A stretch of 47,055 nucleotides of DNA from Gemmatimonadota bacterium (lineage in GTDB: Bacteria; Gemmatimonadota; Gemmatimonadetes; Longimicrobiales; Gaopeijiaceae), in NCBI GenBank assembly GCA_024638325.1, contig JAHEKM010000007.1:1-47055 (forward strand), in the 5' to 3' direction. Positions 16,549-25,674 of the stretch are shown piece after piece. A model generated the notes under the pieces. It was given only the letters and a program-made list of their open reading frames with translations, had not been told where the DNA came from and did no database searches. The stretch's first letter is position 1. Each line of letters opens with the position of its first letter. Made by a program: the position numbers and the translations under genes.

Positions 16549-18120
16549 CTAGCGGGCGAGCGTGTCGAAGAGCACCAGCACGCCCCCGATCACCGCGCCC
16601 AGGAGGTAGCCGAGCCGCACGATGAGCTTCAGCTCTCTGTGGGTCACGCGGCGTACGATCTCCTCCATTCTCGGCGTCGGGAAGTCGAGAACCTTCTCCT
16701 CGACTCGCCTGGCGACGTCGATCCGCTCGACCACGGCCGGCACCTGTGTCTGCAGCCATTCCCAGATCGGGTCACTCAGCGCGGCCTCGATGCGGCGAGG
16801 CCCCTCGTCCGGGAGCCACCGCGCCGGCGTGCCGATGGGCCGTTCCAGGACGCGTGTGAGGAGGCGCCGCGCTCCGGCGTCCACGGCCCGGCGGGCGCCG
16901 TCGGTGCGCGCCGCGGTCACGAGCGCCTCCGTAATGCGTTCCCGCGGTACCCGCTCGAGGACCTGACCCCACGTGCGGTCCCCGGCTCGCTCGAGGCCGG
17001 CGTGTAGCTTCTCGACGACGAACTCCCGCGTGGCCGGGTCGCGCGCCATGCCTACGACCCAGCCGACGAGCGTCGCCTTCGCTTCCTTCACGCTCGGGTC
17101 GTCCGGGTCGCCGAGGACGGCCGCCACGGGCCGCCTGAGGAAGTCGACGATGGCCTCGTTCACTCCGCGAGCCATCGCGTCCTGGACCGCCTGATCACGG
17201 AGGATCTCCGACAACCGCTCGGCCCCTTCGCTTTCGATGGTGTCGAGGACCTTGTCGACCGTGTCCTCCGTCATGACCAGGCGGGCGACGACACGCTGGT
17301 GGAACTTGAGGTCCCCAAGGAAGCGGTGGAGGAGGTCGCGAATGGTCGACTCGAACCGCGCGCGCGCCTTGGGGTCCTCGAGCAGTCCGCCCAGTCGTTC
17401 GGCCGCGAGCGGCAGGTAGCTGGCGATGGCCTTCTCGACCGAGCCGACGAGCCCCAGGGGCAGGATCTCCTCGAATGTGCGGCCGGGCTCCAGGAGCTTC
17501 TGGGCCGCGCGTTCCAGGTAGTCGTCCACGGCGGCCGCGAAGTCGTCGGTCTCCACTGCGTTCTGCAGCCACTCGTCGATGACCGATTCGACGGCCGTGC
17601 CCCGCGAGGGCGTGAGCAGGCCCGCGATCGGCTCGTCGGAGACCGCCTCCACGATGTCGTCCGTGCGTCGGGCCACGGCTTCCGCGAAGCGCTCCGAGTC
17701 GACGTACTCGTCGAGCTGCGCCAAGCCTTTGGCGAGCGCTTCGTCGAGGAGCATCTCCAGGTCGCCCATTACCCGTTCGGGAATCAGGTCGCGCAGCGAG
17801 CCTCGCTCCCGGTTCAGCACTTCGTCCACGACGTGCGCGAGCCGCTGGTCGAACGCCTCCCTGAATTCGCCCTGGGCGAAGGTGCTGGTCAGGTCGTCGG
17901 GCGTGAGCAGGCGGCTACCGACCGTGCGACCGATGGCGGCGGCCAGGCGCGGTTGGTTCTTGGGCACGGCGCCCTGGAAGAACCCGATACGCCAGCGCCC
18001 GAACAGGCGCGGGGGCTCATAGGGATGGAACAGCATCCAAATGGCCACCGAGTTGGTGAGTCCGCCCGCCAGGGCGCCGAACCCGATGGTGACGAGGGCT
18101 CGGACGAGCTCTTCCGGCAC
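16549..18120 (-). CDS. DUF445 family membrane protein
   Basis: MPEELVRALVTIGFGALAGGLTNSVAIWMLFHPYEPP...GAVPKNQPRLAAAIGRTVGSRLLTPDDL...; C-terminal TM LIVRLGYLLGAVIGGVLVLFDTL. Confidence 0.88.
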   Translation of the reverse strand: MPEELVRALVTIGFGALAGGLTNSVAIWMLFHPYEPPRLFGRWRIGFFQGAVPKNQPRLAAAIGRTVGSRLLTPDDLTSTFAQGEFREAFDQRLAHVVDEVLNRERGSLRDLIPERVMGDLEMLLDEALAKGLAQLDEYVDSERFAEAVARRTDDIVEAVSDEPIAGLLTPSRGTAVESVIDEWLQNAVETDDFAAAVDDYLERAAQKLLEPGRTFEEILPLGLVGSVEKAIASYLPLAAERLGGLLEDPKARARFESTIRDLLHRFLGDLKFHQRVVARLVMTEDTVDKVLDTIESEGAERLSEILRDQAVQDAMARGVNEAIVDFLRRPVAAVLGDPDDPSVKEAKATLVGWVVGMARDPATREFVVEKLHAGLERAGDRTWGQVLERVPRERITEALVTAARTDGARRAVDAGARRLLTRVLERPIGTPARWLPDEGPRRIEAALSDPIWEWLQTQVPAVVERIDVARRVEEKVLDFPTPRMEEIVRRVTHRELKLIVRLGYLLGAVIGGVLVLFDTLAR

Positions 18121-18152
18121 CTAGGGCTTCCCGTCCGAAGTGGCCGTGTTCA

Positions 18153-19100
18153 CTAGCGCCTCTCGTGCACGACGAGGCCGTGGACCGGGAAGTCGCCGGC
18201 GTCCGTCGATACCTCCCCGACCACCTCGAAGAGCGCCCTCACGGGCAGGAGCGGCCCCGTGCCCGCGCCTGCCTGGATATCCGACGAAACTGCGTGTAGC
18301 TCCCCGTCCATGGTCGCGTCCTCCGACCAGAGCCTCCACGAGGCGGGGACGTCGCGACGCGCGGGCGGGAATGCCTGCGCGGCGGTCCACTCCATGTGCA
18401 TCTCCGGCCACTGGAGCTGCCGATCGCCCAGGTCGCCCCAGCCACGGTACAGCGGCTCCGTGGCGTCGTCGTGCTCCGCATCTGCGGCGAAGACGAAGCT
18501 CACCGAGTCGCCCGACATCACGAGCGCCCAATCGCCCCCCGGCACCTCCGCGCCGGCCGACGCCCTGGTCATGTGGAGCACCACACCGTCCACCCGGTCG
18601 TCTCCGAGAAAGGCGGCCCCTTCCATGAGCTCCACGGTCTCGCCCCGCGGCCCGCCCCAACTCGCGCGGGCCTCGCCGAGCGTGAGCTCCAAGCTGCGCG
18701 TGCCGTCCTCGAAGATGATACCGTCCACCACGTCCCCTTCCTGTACGAGAAGCTGCAGGTTCCCGTGCGGTAGGAACCTGGCGGGGGCGCGGCTCGGGGG
18801 GGTCATCCACTCCTCGGCGAAGAACGCATCCCAGGTGCCACTACGGGCCAGCCAGCCGCGTGCTTCACGCACGACCCCGTCGGGTCGCGAGGTCATCCGC
18901 ACCAGCCATGGAACCAGGAAGACGCTGTCCCCACTCACGTTCGCGAAGACGAAGTGCTGCTCGAACGAAGGGGCCTCCAGAGCGCCGCCGTCCGCCGTGG
19001 TTCCAGCGCCCTCGGGTTCCGCCAGGGGCGCGGGCTCGGAGCCCCCGCAGGCGAATATCACCACTACGAGCGAGCACGCGAGGGTGCGGAGGCGGCTCAC
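18153..19100 (-). CDS. Putative lipoprotein
   Basis: From GTG 19100: (M)SRLRTLACSLVVVIFACGGSEPAPL... lipobox; start overlaps upstream stop. Confidence 0.75.
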   Translation of the reverse strand: MSRLRTLACSLVVVIFACGGSEPAPLAEPEGAGTTADGGALEAPSFEQHFVFANVSGDSVFLVPWLVRMTSRPDGVVREARGWLARSGTWDAFFAEEWMTPPSRAPARFLPHGNLQLLVQEGDVVDGIIFEDGTRSLELTLGEARASWGGPRGETVELMEGAAFLGDDRVDGVVLHMTRASAGAEVPGGDWALVMSGDSVSFVFAADAEHDDATEPLYRGWGDLGDRQLQWPEMHMEWTAAQAFPPARRDVPASWRLWSEDATMDGELHAVSSDIQAGAGTGPLLPVRALFEVVGEVSTDAGDFPVHGLVVHERR

Positions 19101-19528
19101 TGGGGCTCCATCCACGCCGGGCTCAGGGAGGGGTCGAGAATCTGCCCGGGCTTGGGGTCGAGGAGCGCATCCAGGCGATCCACGAACCGGCCGATCGCAC
19201 GTCGGCAACGGCCGAAATCACCACGCTCGGTACGTGACGTCGCCGAGAGATCGACACGGGTCTGCGCGTTCTCGTCGAGGCCGACCGTGATGCGCACGTC
19301 GGCCGCCTTCAAGAACAGCAAGGGACGAAGGCTCGCCTCCATGATGCCCTCCTGGTCATCGGCGACCCACAGCGTCCACCCCTTCAGCTCACCCGAAGCC
19401 AGCCGCTTCGCGGCCTGCCACACGTCTTCGAAGGGGATCGCGTAGGTGCGGCCCACGAGGCGCTCGTCGTCCGACGTCGGGCTCGTCTCCGCCCGATGCT
19501 CGGTGAGCCCTCGCAGGATCTCGCTCAA
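19097..19528 (-). CDS. DUF1499 family protein
   Basis: LVGRTYAIPFEDVWQAAKRLASGELKGWTLWVADDQEGIMEASLRPLLFLKAADVRITVGLDENAQTRVDLSATSRTERGDFGRCRRAIGRFVDRLD; likely TTG start at 19528 overlapping the SIMPL gene stop. Confidence 0.75.
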   Translation of the reverse strand: MSEILRGLTEHRAETSPTSDDERLVGRTYAIPFEDVWQAAKRLASGELKGWTLWVADDQEGIMEASLRPLLFLKAADVRITVGLDENAQTRVDLSATSRTERGDFGRCRRAIGRFVDRLDALLDPKPGQILDPSLSPAWMEPQ

Positions 19529-20316
19529 CGTCCGGTGAGTGCCGGCCCCAGCGCGAACCGGATCGAGACGTTGGCGGTGACCATCTGGTCGCCTGCCTCG
19601 ATGGGCGTGGGGACCGACTGCACCGCGCGCATCTCTGCGCTGAACGCCATCGGCACGGGTCCCGGGCGCTGCGCGCCACCGCGCACCTCGAGTGGAGCGC
19701 CCAGGCCGTAGCCGAGCGCTCGAGCCATGATTTCGGCCTCGGCCCGTGCGCTGCGCACCGCGTCCGCCATGGCTTGGGCCCGTGCCTCGTCCGTGTCGGA
19801 GGCGCTGAACGCGATACTGGCGACCCGGTTGGCGCCGGCGCCGACCGCGAGGTCGATCAGTCGCCCGACGGCGTCGACGTCGGTGATGGTGGCGCGCACG
19901 TTGTTGAACGCGGTGTATCCGACCACGGTGCGGACGCGCTGTTGGTCCGTCGCGTACTGGGGGTTCAGCTGATAACCGAACGTCTCGAGCTCCAGGCCCG
20001 GCAGATTCCCGGCCCGCAGCGCGGTGAGCACCCGGTCCATCGCGCTCGCGTTGGCCGAGGCGGCTGCGGCGGCGTTCTGTGCCTGGGTCTCCATCGCGAA
20101 GGCCACCTGGGCCTGGTCGGCGGGCACGCTGACGGATGCGCTCCCGTTCACCTCGATGAAGGCTGGAGCCTCCTGCGCCGGAGCGACCTGCTCGGGCGCG
20201 ATCTCGTAGATGTTGGGGGAGATGGGTCGGGAGGTGGACTGCCCTCCGGCCGGCGGACCTGCGCACGCTGTGAGGGCGCAGGCCAGTGCGAGAACGGTTC
20301 CGGGTCGTCTGGTCAT
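19525..20316 (-). CDS. SIMPL (YggE/OMP26-like) domain lipoprotein
   Basis: MTRRPGTVLALACALTACAGPP...IEVNGSASVSVPADQAQVAFAMETQAQNAAAAASANASAMDRVLTALRA...VGYTAFNNVRATITDVDAVGRLIDLAVGAGANRV. Confidence 0.92.
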   Translation of the reverse strand: MTRRPGTVLALACALTACAGPPAGGQSTSRPISPNIYEIAPEQVAPAQEAPAFIEVNGSASVSVPADQAQVAFAMETQAQNAAAAASANASAMDRVLTALRAGNLPGLELETFGYQLNPQYATDQQRVRTVVGYTAFNNVRATITDVDAVGRLIDLAVGAGANRVASIAFSASDTDEARAQAMADAVRSARAEAEIMARALGYGLGAPLEVRGGAQRPGPVPMAFSAEMRAVQSVPTPIEAGDQMVTANVSIRFALGPALTGR

Positions 20317-20438
20317 GGTCGTCGGGGATGGCGTCCGAGCGGTCTCCCGCTCGTCCGCGCGAACGGGTTATAGTGTGGCGCTCCAGTCCCAAGCTTGCCA
20401 GGCTCTCGTTTTTCGCCCAGAGCTCCCAGGGGAACCCC

Positions 20439-21440
20439 ATGAAAGCCGTCGTACCGCTCGCCGGTAAGGGCACGCGCCTCCGCCCTCACACGCACCATAC
20501 CCCCAAGGCGCTCTTGAAGGTCGCGGGGAAGCCGGTCCTGGCCTACATCCTCGACGATCTGGTCCAGCTGGGGGTCGACGAGATCGTGTTCATCGTCGGT
20601 CACCTTAGGGAGGAGTGCGAGGAGTGGATCGACGCGCACTACCCGGACCTGCGCTCACACTATGTGCTGCAGGAGGTCCAGGACGGCACCGCCGGCGCGG
20701 TCGCGCTCGCCGAGCCCTACGTGGACGAGGACCTGGTGATCGTCTTTCCGGACGCGGTGCTCGAGGTCGACTACGGGGTCGTCGCGTCCCTGCGCGAGGG
20801 CGTCGGCGGGGTGATCTGGGCCAAGGAAGTCGAGGACTACCAGCGCTACGGCGTCATCGTGACCAACGACGACGGCACCATGGCACGCATCGTGGAGAAG
20901 CCCTCCGAGCCGATCTCCAAGCTGGCCAACATCGGGCTGTACTACATCCGGGATCACGAGCTCCTTTTCGAGGGCGTGCGGCACGCCATCTCCTCCGAGC
21001 CGGGACCTGGTGGGGAGTTCTACCTGACGGACGCCTTCCAGTACATGGTGGACGAGGGCAGTCCGCTCCTGACCGCCCCGGTGGAGGGTTGGTGGGACGC
21101 GGGGAAGGTGGAGACGCTGCTGGAGACGAATGGCCACCTGGTAGCGGGCCAGCGTGGTGGCGTGGACCCGTCGGCCACCGTCGAGAACGCCGAGGTCGTG
21201 GAGCCGGTCCGCATCGAAGCCGACGTGACCGTCCGCGGAGGGCGCATTGGTCCGAACGTCACGCTCGAGGCCGGAGCGACGGCGGAACGGTGCGAGATCG
21301 AGAACGCGGTGGTGGGGGCGGGCGCGGTCCTGAAGGACGCTCGCCTGCGGGACTCCATCATCGGAGCCCATGCACAGGTCAGCTCGTTCGACGGGGCCCT
21401 TTCGGTCACAGATCATTCGATCGTGGTCGGTTCGGCCTGA
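20439..21440 (+). CDS. Sugar nucleotidyltransferase (NDP-sugar pyrophosphorylase) with C-terminal left-handed beta-helix
   Basis: MKAVVPLAGKGTRLRPHTHHTPKALLKVAGKPVLAYILDDLVQLGVDEIVFIVG...; hexapeptide-repeat tail VDPSATVENAEVVEPVRIEADVTVRGGRIGPNVTLEAGAT. Confidence 0.93.
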   Translation: MKAVVPLAGKGTRLRPHTHHTPKALLKVAGKPVLAYILDDLVQLGVDEIVFIVGHLREECEEWIDAHYPDLRSHYVLQEVQDGTAGAVALAEPYVDEDLVIVFPDAVLEVDYGVVASLREGVGGVIWAKEVEDYQRYGVIVTNDDGTMARIVEKPSEPISKLANIGLYYIRDHELLFEGVRHAISSEPGPGGEFYLTDAFQYMVDEGSPLLTAPVEGWWDAGKVETLLETNGHLVAGQRGGVDPSATVENAEVVEPVRIEADVTVRGGRIGPNVTLEAGATAERCEIENAVVGAGAVLKDARLRDSIIGAHAQVSSFDGALSVTDHSIVVGSA

Positions 21441-21542
21441 GGGGCGGAGTCCGCCGAGCCCAGGATCTCGAGGGTCGACGCGGCCGCTCCGACGCTGCAC
21501 GAAGTTGCGAAGCAACTGTTTCGGGCCGTAGCCTGTCCTGCC

Positions 21543-22451
21543 ATGTCGCCCCATGACGAGGCTCGTTCCCTGAGCCAGGACAGCCCCGGCTCGAACGGGA
21601 CCGATACGGCGGTGGACGAAGAGGTCCAGGACGTCGTCGAAGCCCTCCTCGACGAGGTCGGGGAGACACAGCCCCAGCCCCTCTTCGAGGCGAACAACCT
21701 GCGTGGGCAGGTCGCCATCGTCACCGGCGCCTCGAGCGGTATCGGCCGCGCCATCGCACTCGAGCTCGCGCGCTGCGGGACGCACATCGCCTTCTGCTTC
21801 TTGGACTCGGGAGGAAAGTCCCGCGCGGAGGCTCAGGAGACAGCGCGCCAACTTCGTCAGCTCGAGGTGCGCATGTACTTCCGGGCCTGCGACGTCCGGC
21901 ATTCCAGGGATGTGCGCAGCTTCGTGGGCGAGGCGCAGGAGGAGCTCGGTGGCCTCCATATCCTGGTCAACAACGCGGGCATCAGTCGTGACCGGCCCCT
22001 GTGGAAGATGGAGGACCACGAATGGGAAGCCGTTCTCCAGACCAACCTGGACGGTGCGTTCTTCTTTACGCGGTCCGTCGCGCCCTTCATGAGGGCCCAG
22101 GAGTTTGGGAAGATCGTGAACGTGAGCTCGGTCCACGGCCTTCGGACCGTGTTCGGCATCTCGAACTACGCTTCGTCCAAGGCGGGGCTCATTGGCCTCA
22201 CCCAAAGCACGGCCGTCGAGCTCGGTCCCAAAAACATCAACGTGAACGCGGTGGCACCGGGCTATATCCGCACGCCGCGTCTTACCCACGGCGTGCCGTC
22301 TGACGTGCTCGACCGGGCGCGCGAGGAGTCCGCGCTCGGCAGGCTGGGCGACCCCCAGGACGTGGCGGGTGTCGTCCTCTTCTTGTGCTCCGAGGCGGCC
22401 CGCCACATCACGGGCGCGGTGATCCCGGTCGACGGGGGCTACCTCCTCTGA
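21543..22451 (+). CDS. SDR-family oxidoreductase (FabG-like) with acidic N-terminal extension
   Basis: VAIVTGASSGIGRAIALELARCG...LVNNAGISRDRPLWKMEDHEWEAVLQTNLDG...YASSKAGLIGLTQSTAVELGPKNINVNAVAPGYI. Confidence 0.92.
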   Translation: MSPHDEARSLSQDSPGSNGTDTAVDEEVQDVVEALLDEVGETQPQPLFEANNLRGQVAIVTGASSGIGRAIALELARCGTHIAFCFLDSGGKSRAEAQETARQLRQLEVRMYFRACDVRHSRDVRSFVGEAQEELGGLHILVNNAGISRDRPLWKMEDHEWEAVLQTNLDGAFFFTRSVAPFMRAQEFGKIVNVSSVHGLRTVFGISNYASSKAGLIGLTQSTAVELGPKNINVNAVAPGYIRTPRLTHGVPSDVLDRAREESALGRLGDPQDVAGVVLFLCSEAARHITGAVIPVDGGYLL

Positions 22452-22500
22452 CGTGGCCCGCGGCGAAGCCCCGCAACACGTCCCCTAGAGCGACCCCTCG

Positions 22501-23070
22501 ATGCAGACGCTGAGGCGAATCGCCGACGGGATCGATTCCCTGAACGATCGCGTAGGGGCGTTCATCCGCTGGTTGGTCCTGTGCATGGTGCTCACGGGCG
22601 CGGGGAGCGCGGTGGCACGGTACCTCTCCCGCGGCCTGGGCCTCTCGCTCAACCTCGTGCCCGTCGCCGAAGCCCAGTGGTACCTGTTCAGTACCGTCTT
22701 CCTGCTGGGTGCAGCCTACGCGTTGAGGCACGGCGTGCACGTTCGGGTCGACGTCCTGTACGAGCGGCTGAGTCCAGCGACCCGCGCGTGGATCGACCTC
22801 GTCGGCACCGCGCTCTTCCTGGTGCCGTTCTCCGTCATGATGCTCTGGGTCGCGTTTCCCGCCGTCTTGAGCTCCTGGCAGATCCGCGAGACGTCGCCGG
22901 ACCCCGGGGGGCTCGCGCGCTATCCCATCAAGGCGCTCATACTGGTTTCCTTCGCCCTGCTCCTTCTGCAGGCGGCGAGCCAGATGGTGCGGCACGTGGA
23001 CGTCATCCGGGGGCAAGCCGAGCCCGACGGATCCCCGGCCGGCTCTCGCGAGTCGGAGGGGGCCACATGA
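22501..23070 (+). CDS. TRAP transporter small permease (DctQ-like)
   Basis: 4-TM topology; EAQWYLFSTVFLLGAAYALRHGVHVRVDVLYERLSPATRAWIDLVG. Confidence 0.92.
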   Translation: MQTLRRIADGIDSLNDRVGAFIRWLVLCMVLTGAGSAVARYLSRGLGLSLNLVPVAEAQWYLFSTVFLLGAAYALRHGVHVRVDVLYERLSPATRAWIDLVGTALFLVPFSVMMLWVAFPAVLSSWQIRETSPDPGGLARYPIKALILVSFALLLLQAASQMVRHVDVIRGQAEPDGSPAGSRESEGAT

Positions 23071-24362
23071 GCGTCTGGGGCCCGGCGATGTTCTTTGGCG
23101 TGCTCGCCATGATCTTCACCGGCTACCCGGTCGCGTTCGCGCTCGGTGGCACGGCGCTCCTGTTCGCGCTGGTAGGATCGGCGACGGGCGCCTTCGACTT
23201 GGTGCTCCTGTACGCGCTACCCGAGCGCACGTTCGGCACCATGTCGAACTCCACACTCCTCGCGGTGCCGTTCTTCATCTTCATGGGCGCGGTGCTCGAG
23301 AAGAGCAAGCTCGCCGAGGACCTGCTCGAGACCATCGGGATCCTGTTCGGGCGGTTCCGGGGCGGTCTCGCGATCGGGGTGGTCATGGTCGGTGCGTTGC
23401 TCGCCGCCGCGACGGGGGTGGTGGGGGCGAGCGTGACGGCCATGGGCCTGATCTCACTACCGGTGATGCTGCGCAACGGATACCAGCGGGAGCTGAGCCT
23501 CGGAGTGATCGCCGCGTCAGGGACGCTCGGCCAGATCATTCCGCCGTCCATCGTGCTCATCGTGCTCGGCGACCAGATGGGCGTCAGCGTCGGAGACCTC
23601 TTTCGGGCTGCCCTACTGCCGGGCCTCGTGCTGACCGGTGCCTATGCGGTGTACATCGCTGTGCTCGCGTTCGTGCGGGTCGACGTAGCCCCGGCATTGC
23701 CCGAAGAGATGCGGGTCGGCGGCCTGCGCTTGGTACGCCGAGTGGCCGTATCGCTCGTTCCGCCCCTGGTGCTGATCGTCGTCGTGCTCGGGAGCATCTT
23801 CGCCGGGGTGGCCACGCCGACCGAGGCGGGCGCACTCGGTGCGGTCGGCGCCATGGTGCTGGCGATGCTCAACCGGTCGCTCTCCTTGGACGCGCTCCGC
23901 TCGGCGATGGAGGAGACCAGTCGGCTGACGATCATGGTCATCTTCCTCCTGATCGGATCGACCGCGTTCGCGCTCGTCTTTCGCGGCTTCGACGGCGACC
24001 TCTGGATCGAGGGCCTCCTGACCGGCATTCCGGGGGGTGCGCTCGGCTTTCTCGTGGTAGTCAACCTGGTGGTCTTCCTGCTGGGGTTCTTCATCGACTT
24101 CTTCGAGATCGCCTTCATTATCGTGCCGCTGGTCGTTCCGGCCGCCGAGATCTTGGGTGTCGACATCACCTGGCTCGGGATCGTGCTGGCGGTGAACCTG
24201 CAGACCTCGTTCTTGACCCCGCCCTTCGGGTTCAGCCTGTTCTATCTACGGGGGGTCACCCCACCTGCGATCAGCACGACGGCGATCTACCGGGGCGCGA
24301 TCCCGTTCATCGCGATCCAGCTGGTGGTGCTGACCGGGATCATCTGGATGGCGATCCCGTAG
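23067..24362 (+). CDS. TRAP transporter large permease (DctM-like)
   Basis: MFFGVLAMIFTGYPVAFALGGTALLFAL...NSTLLAVPFFIFMGAVLEKSKLAEDLLETIG...GTLGQIIPPSIVLIVLGDQMGVSVGDLF; ATG overlaps dctQ stop. Confidence 0.95.
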   Translation: MSVWGPAMFFGVLAMIFTGYPVAFALGGTALLFALVGSATGAFDLVLLYALPERTFGTMSNSTLLAVPFFIFMGAVLEKSKLAEDLLETIGILFGRFRGGLAIGVVMVGALLAAATGVVGASVTAMGLISLPVMLRNGYQRELSLGVIAASGTLGQIIPPSIVLIVLGDQMGVSVGDLFRAALLPGLVLTGAYAVYIAVLAFVRVDVAPALPEEMRVGGLRLVRRVAVSLVPPLVLIVVVLGSIFAGVATPTEAGALGAVGAMVLAMLNRSLSLDALRSAMEETSRLTIMVIFLLIGSTAFALVFRGFDGDLWIEGLLTGIPGGALGFLVVVNLVVFLLGFFIDFFEIAFIIVPLVVPAAEILGVDITWLGIVLAVNLQTSFLTPPFGFSLFYLRGVTPPAISTTAIYRGAIPFIAIQLVVLTGIIWMAIP

Positions 24363-24385
24363 CGGAAGACTCAGAGGGAGGGGAC

Positions 24386-25003
24386 ATGGAGCTGGTGACG
24401 TTGTGGACGGGGGGAGGACGGAGGCTCCGCAAGGACCCCGACTTCGGGCCGTGGGTGCGCCACGTCGGAACCATCAGGGTGCCGGCGTCGCACGACGGGC
24501 CGTTCTTCTATCTGGCGCGCGCCATCATCTACCAGCAGCTCGCGGGCGCCGCCGCGCGCACCATCCACGGGCGCTTCGTGGACGCCCTGAAAGGCGAGGT
24601 GACGCCAGCGAAGACGCTACGCGTGCGCGAGTCGACGCTACGAAAGGCCGGGCTGTCGGCCGCGAAGGCGCGCGCGGTTCGTGATTTGGCGACCAAGGTG
24701 CGCAGCGGTGAGGTCGTCATCGACGATCTCGAGGAGCAGACGGACGAGGAGATCGTCCGCCGACTCACCTTGGTGAAGGGCATCGGACCGTGGACGGCCC
24801 AGATGTACCTCATGTTCCACCTTCACCGACCCGACGTGTGGCCCGTGCTGGACCTGGGCGTCCGGTCCGGTTTCGCGAAGATCCACGGCCTCGAGGACTC
24901 GCCTGCCGCGAAGGAGCTCGAGCCCCTCGGCGAGCGCTATCGGCCCTGGAGGAGCGCGGCCGCCTTCTATTGCTGGCGAGCACTCGAGAACGAGCTGCCA
25001 TGA
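24386..25003 (+). CDS. DNA-3-methyladenine glycosylase II (AlkA-type HhH-GPD)
   Basis: FYLARAIIYQQLAGAAARTIHGRF...LRKAGLSAAKARAVRDLA...LTLVKGIGPWTAQMYLMFHLHRPDVWPVLDLGVR. Confidence 0.93.
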   Translation: MELVTLWTGGGRRLRKDPDFGPWVRHVGTIRVPASHDGPFFYLARAIIYQQLAGAAARTIHGRFVDALKGEVTPAKTLRVRESTLRKAGLSAAKARAVRDLATKVRSGEVVIDDLEEQTDEEIVRRLTLVKGIGPWTAQMYLMFHLHRPDVWPVLDLGVRSGFAKIHGLEDSPAAKELEPLGERYRPWRSAAAFYCWRALENELP

Positions 25004-25662
25004 CGCGCCGCACCAACCCGCTGACCGACGAGCTCTACCGCTATCTGCTGGACGTATCGCTCCGCGAGCACGACGTCCTGCGCCGACTTCGCGAGGAGAC
25101 CGCCGAGCTGGCCGAGTCCAACATGCAGATCGGCCCCGATCAGGGTCAGCTCATGAGCGTGCTGCTGGAGCTCGTCGACGCGAGGAACGTCATCGAGGTG
25201 GGGACCTTCACAGGCTACAGTGCACTCGCGATGGCGCTCGCCCTTCCGGACGACGGGCGCGTCGTCGCGTGTGACATCAGCGAAGAGTGGACCGCCATCG
25301 GTCGAAGGCACTGGGAGGCTGCAGGCGTCGCCCACAAGATCGATCTGCGGCTCGCTCCCGCCGAGCAGACACTGAGCGAGCTCCTCGCCGCAGGCGGCGC
25401 CGGGTCGTTCGACTTCGCGTTCATCGACGCGGACAAGGAGGGCTACGGGACGTACTACGAGCTCGTGCTCGAACTCCTACGAACGGGCGGCCTCGTCGCG
25501 GTCGACAACACGCTTTGGGAGGGCAAGGTGGCCGACCCCGAGGTGAGCGACCCCGACACGGACGCGATCCGGGCCTTCAACCTGAAGCTGCGGGACGACG
25601 AAAGGGTCTCGTTGAGCCTGGTGCCCGTCGGCGACGGGCTGACCCTCGCTCGCAAACGCTGA
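25000..25662 (+). CDS. O-methyltransferase (caffeoyl-CoA/COMT type 3 family)
   Basis: VIEVGTFTGYSALAMALALPDDGRVVACDISEEWTAIGRRHWEAAG...DFAFIDADKEGYGTYYELVLELLRTGGLVAVDNTLW. Confidence 0.95.
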   Translation: MTRRTNPLTDELYRYLLDVSLREHDVLRRLREETAELAESNMQIGPDQGQLMSVLLELVDARNVIEVGTFTGYSALAMALALPDDGRVVACDISEEWTAIGRRHWEAAGVAHKIDLRLAPAEQTLSELLAAGGAGSFDFAFIDADKEGYGTYYELVLELLRTGGLVAVDNTLWEGKVADPEVSDPDTDAIRAFNLKLRDDERVSLSLVPVGDGLTLARKR

Positions 25663-25674
25663 CGCCCGCGGGCC

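Noticed and set aside
21503-21517. AGTTGC-GAA-GCAACT hairpin between the nucleotidyltransferase and SDR genes as terminator
   Set aside because: Only a 6-bp stem followed by GTTTC with no real U-tract; too weak to call.
20655-22406. 583-aa minus-strand ORF
   Set aside because: Spans antisense of two clear genes (nucleotidyltransferase and SDR); composition is that of a shadow frame.
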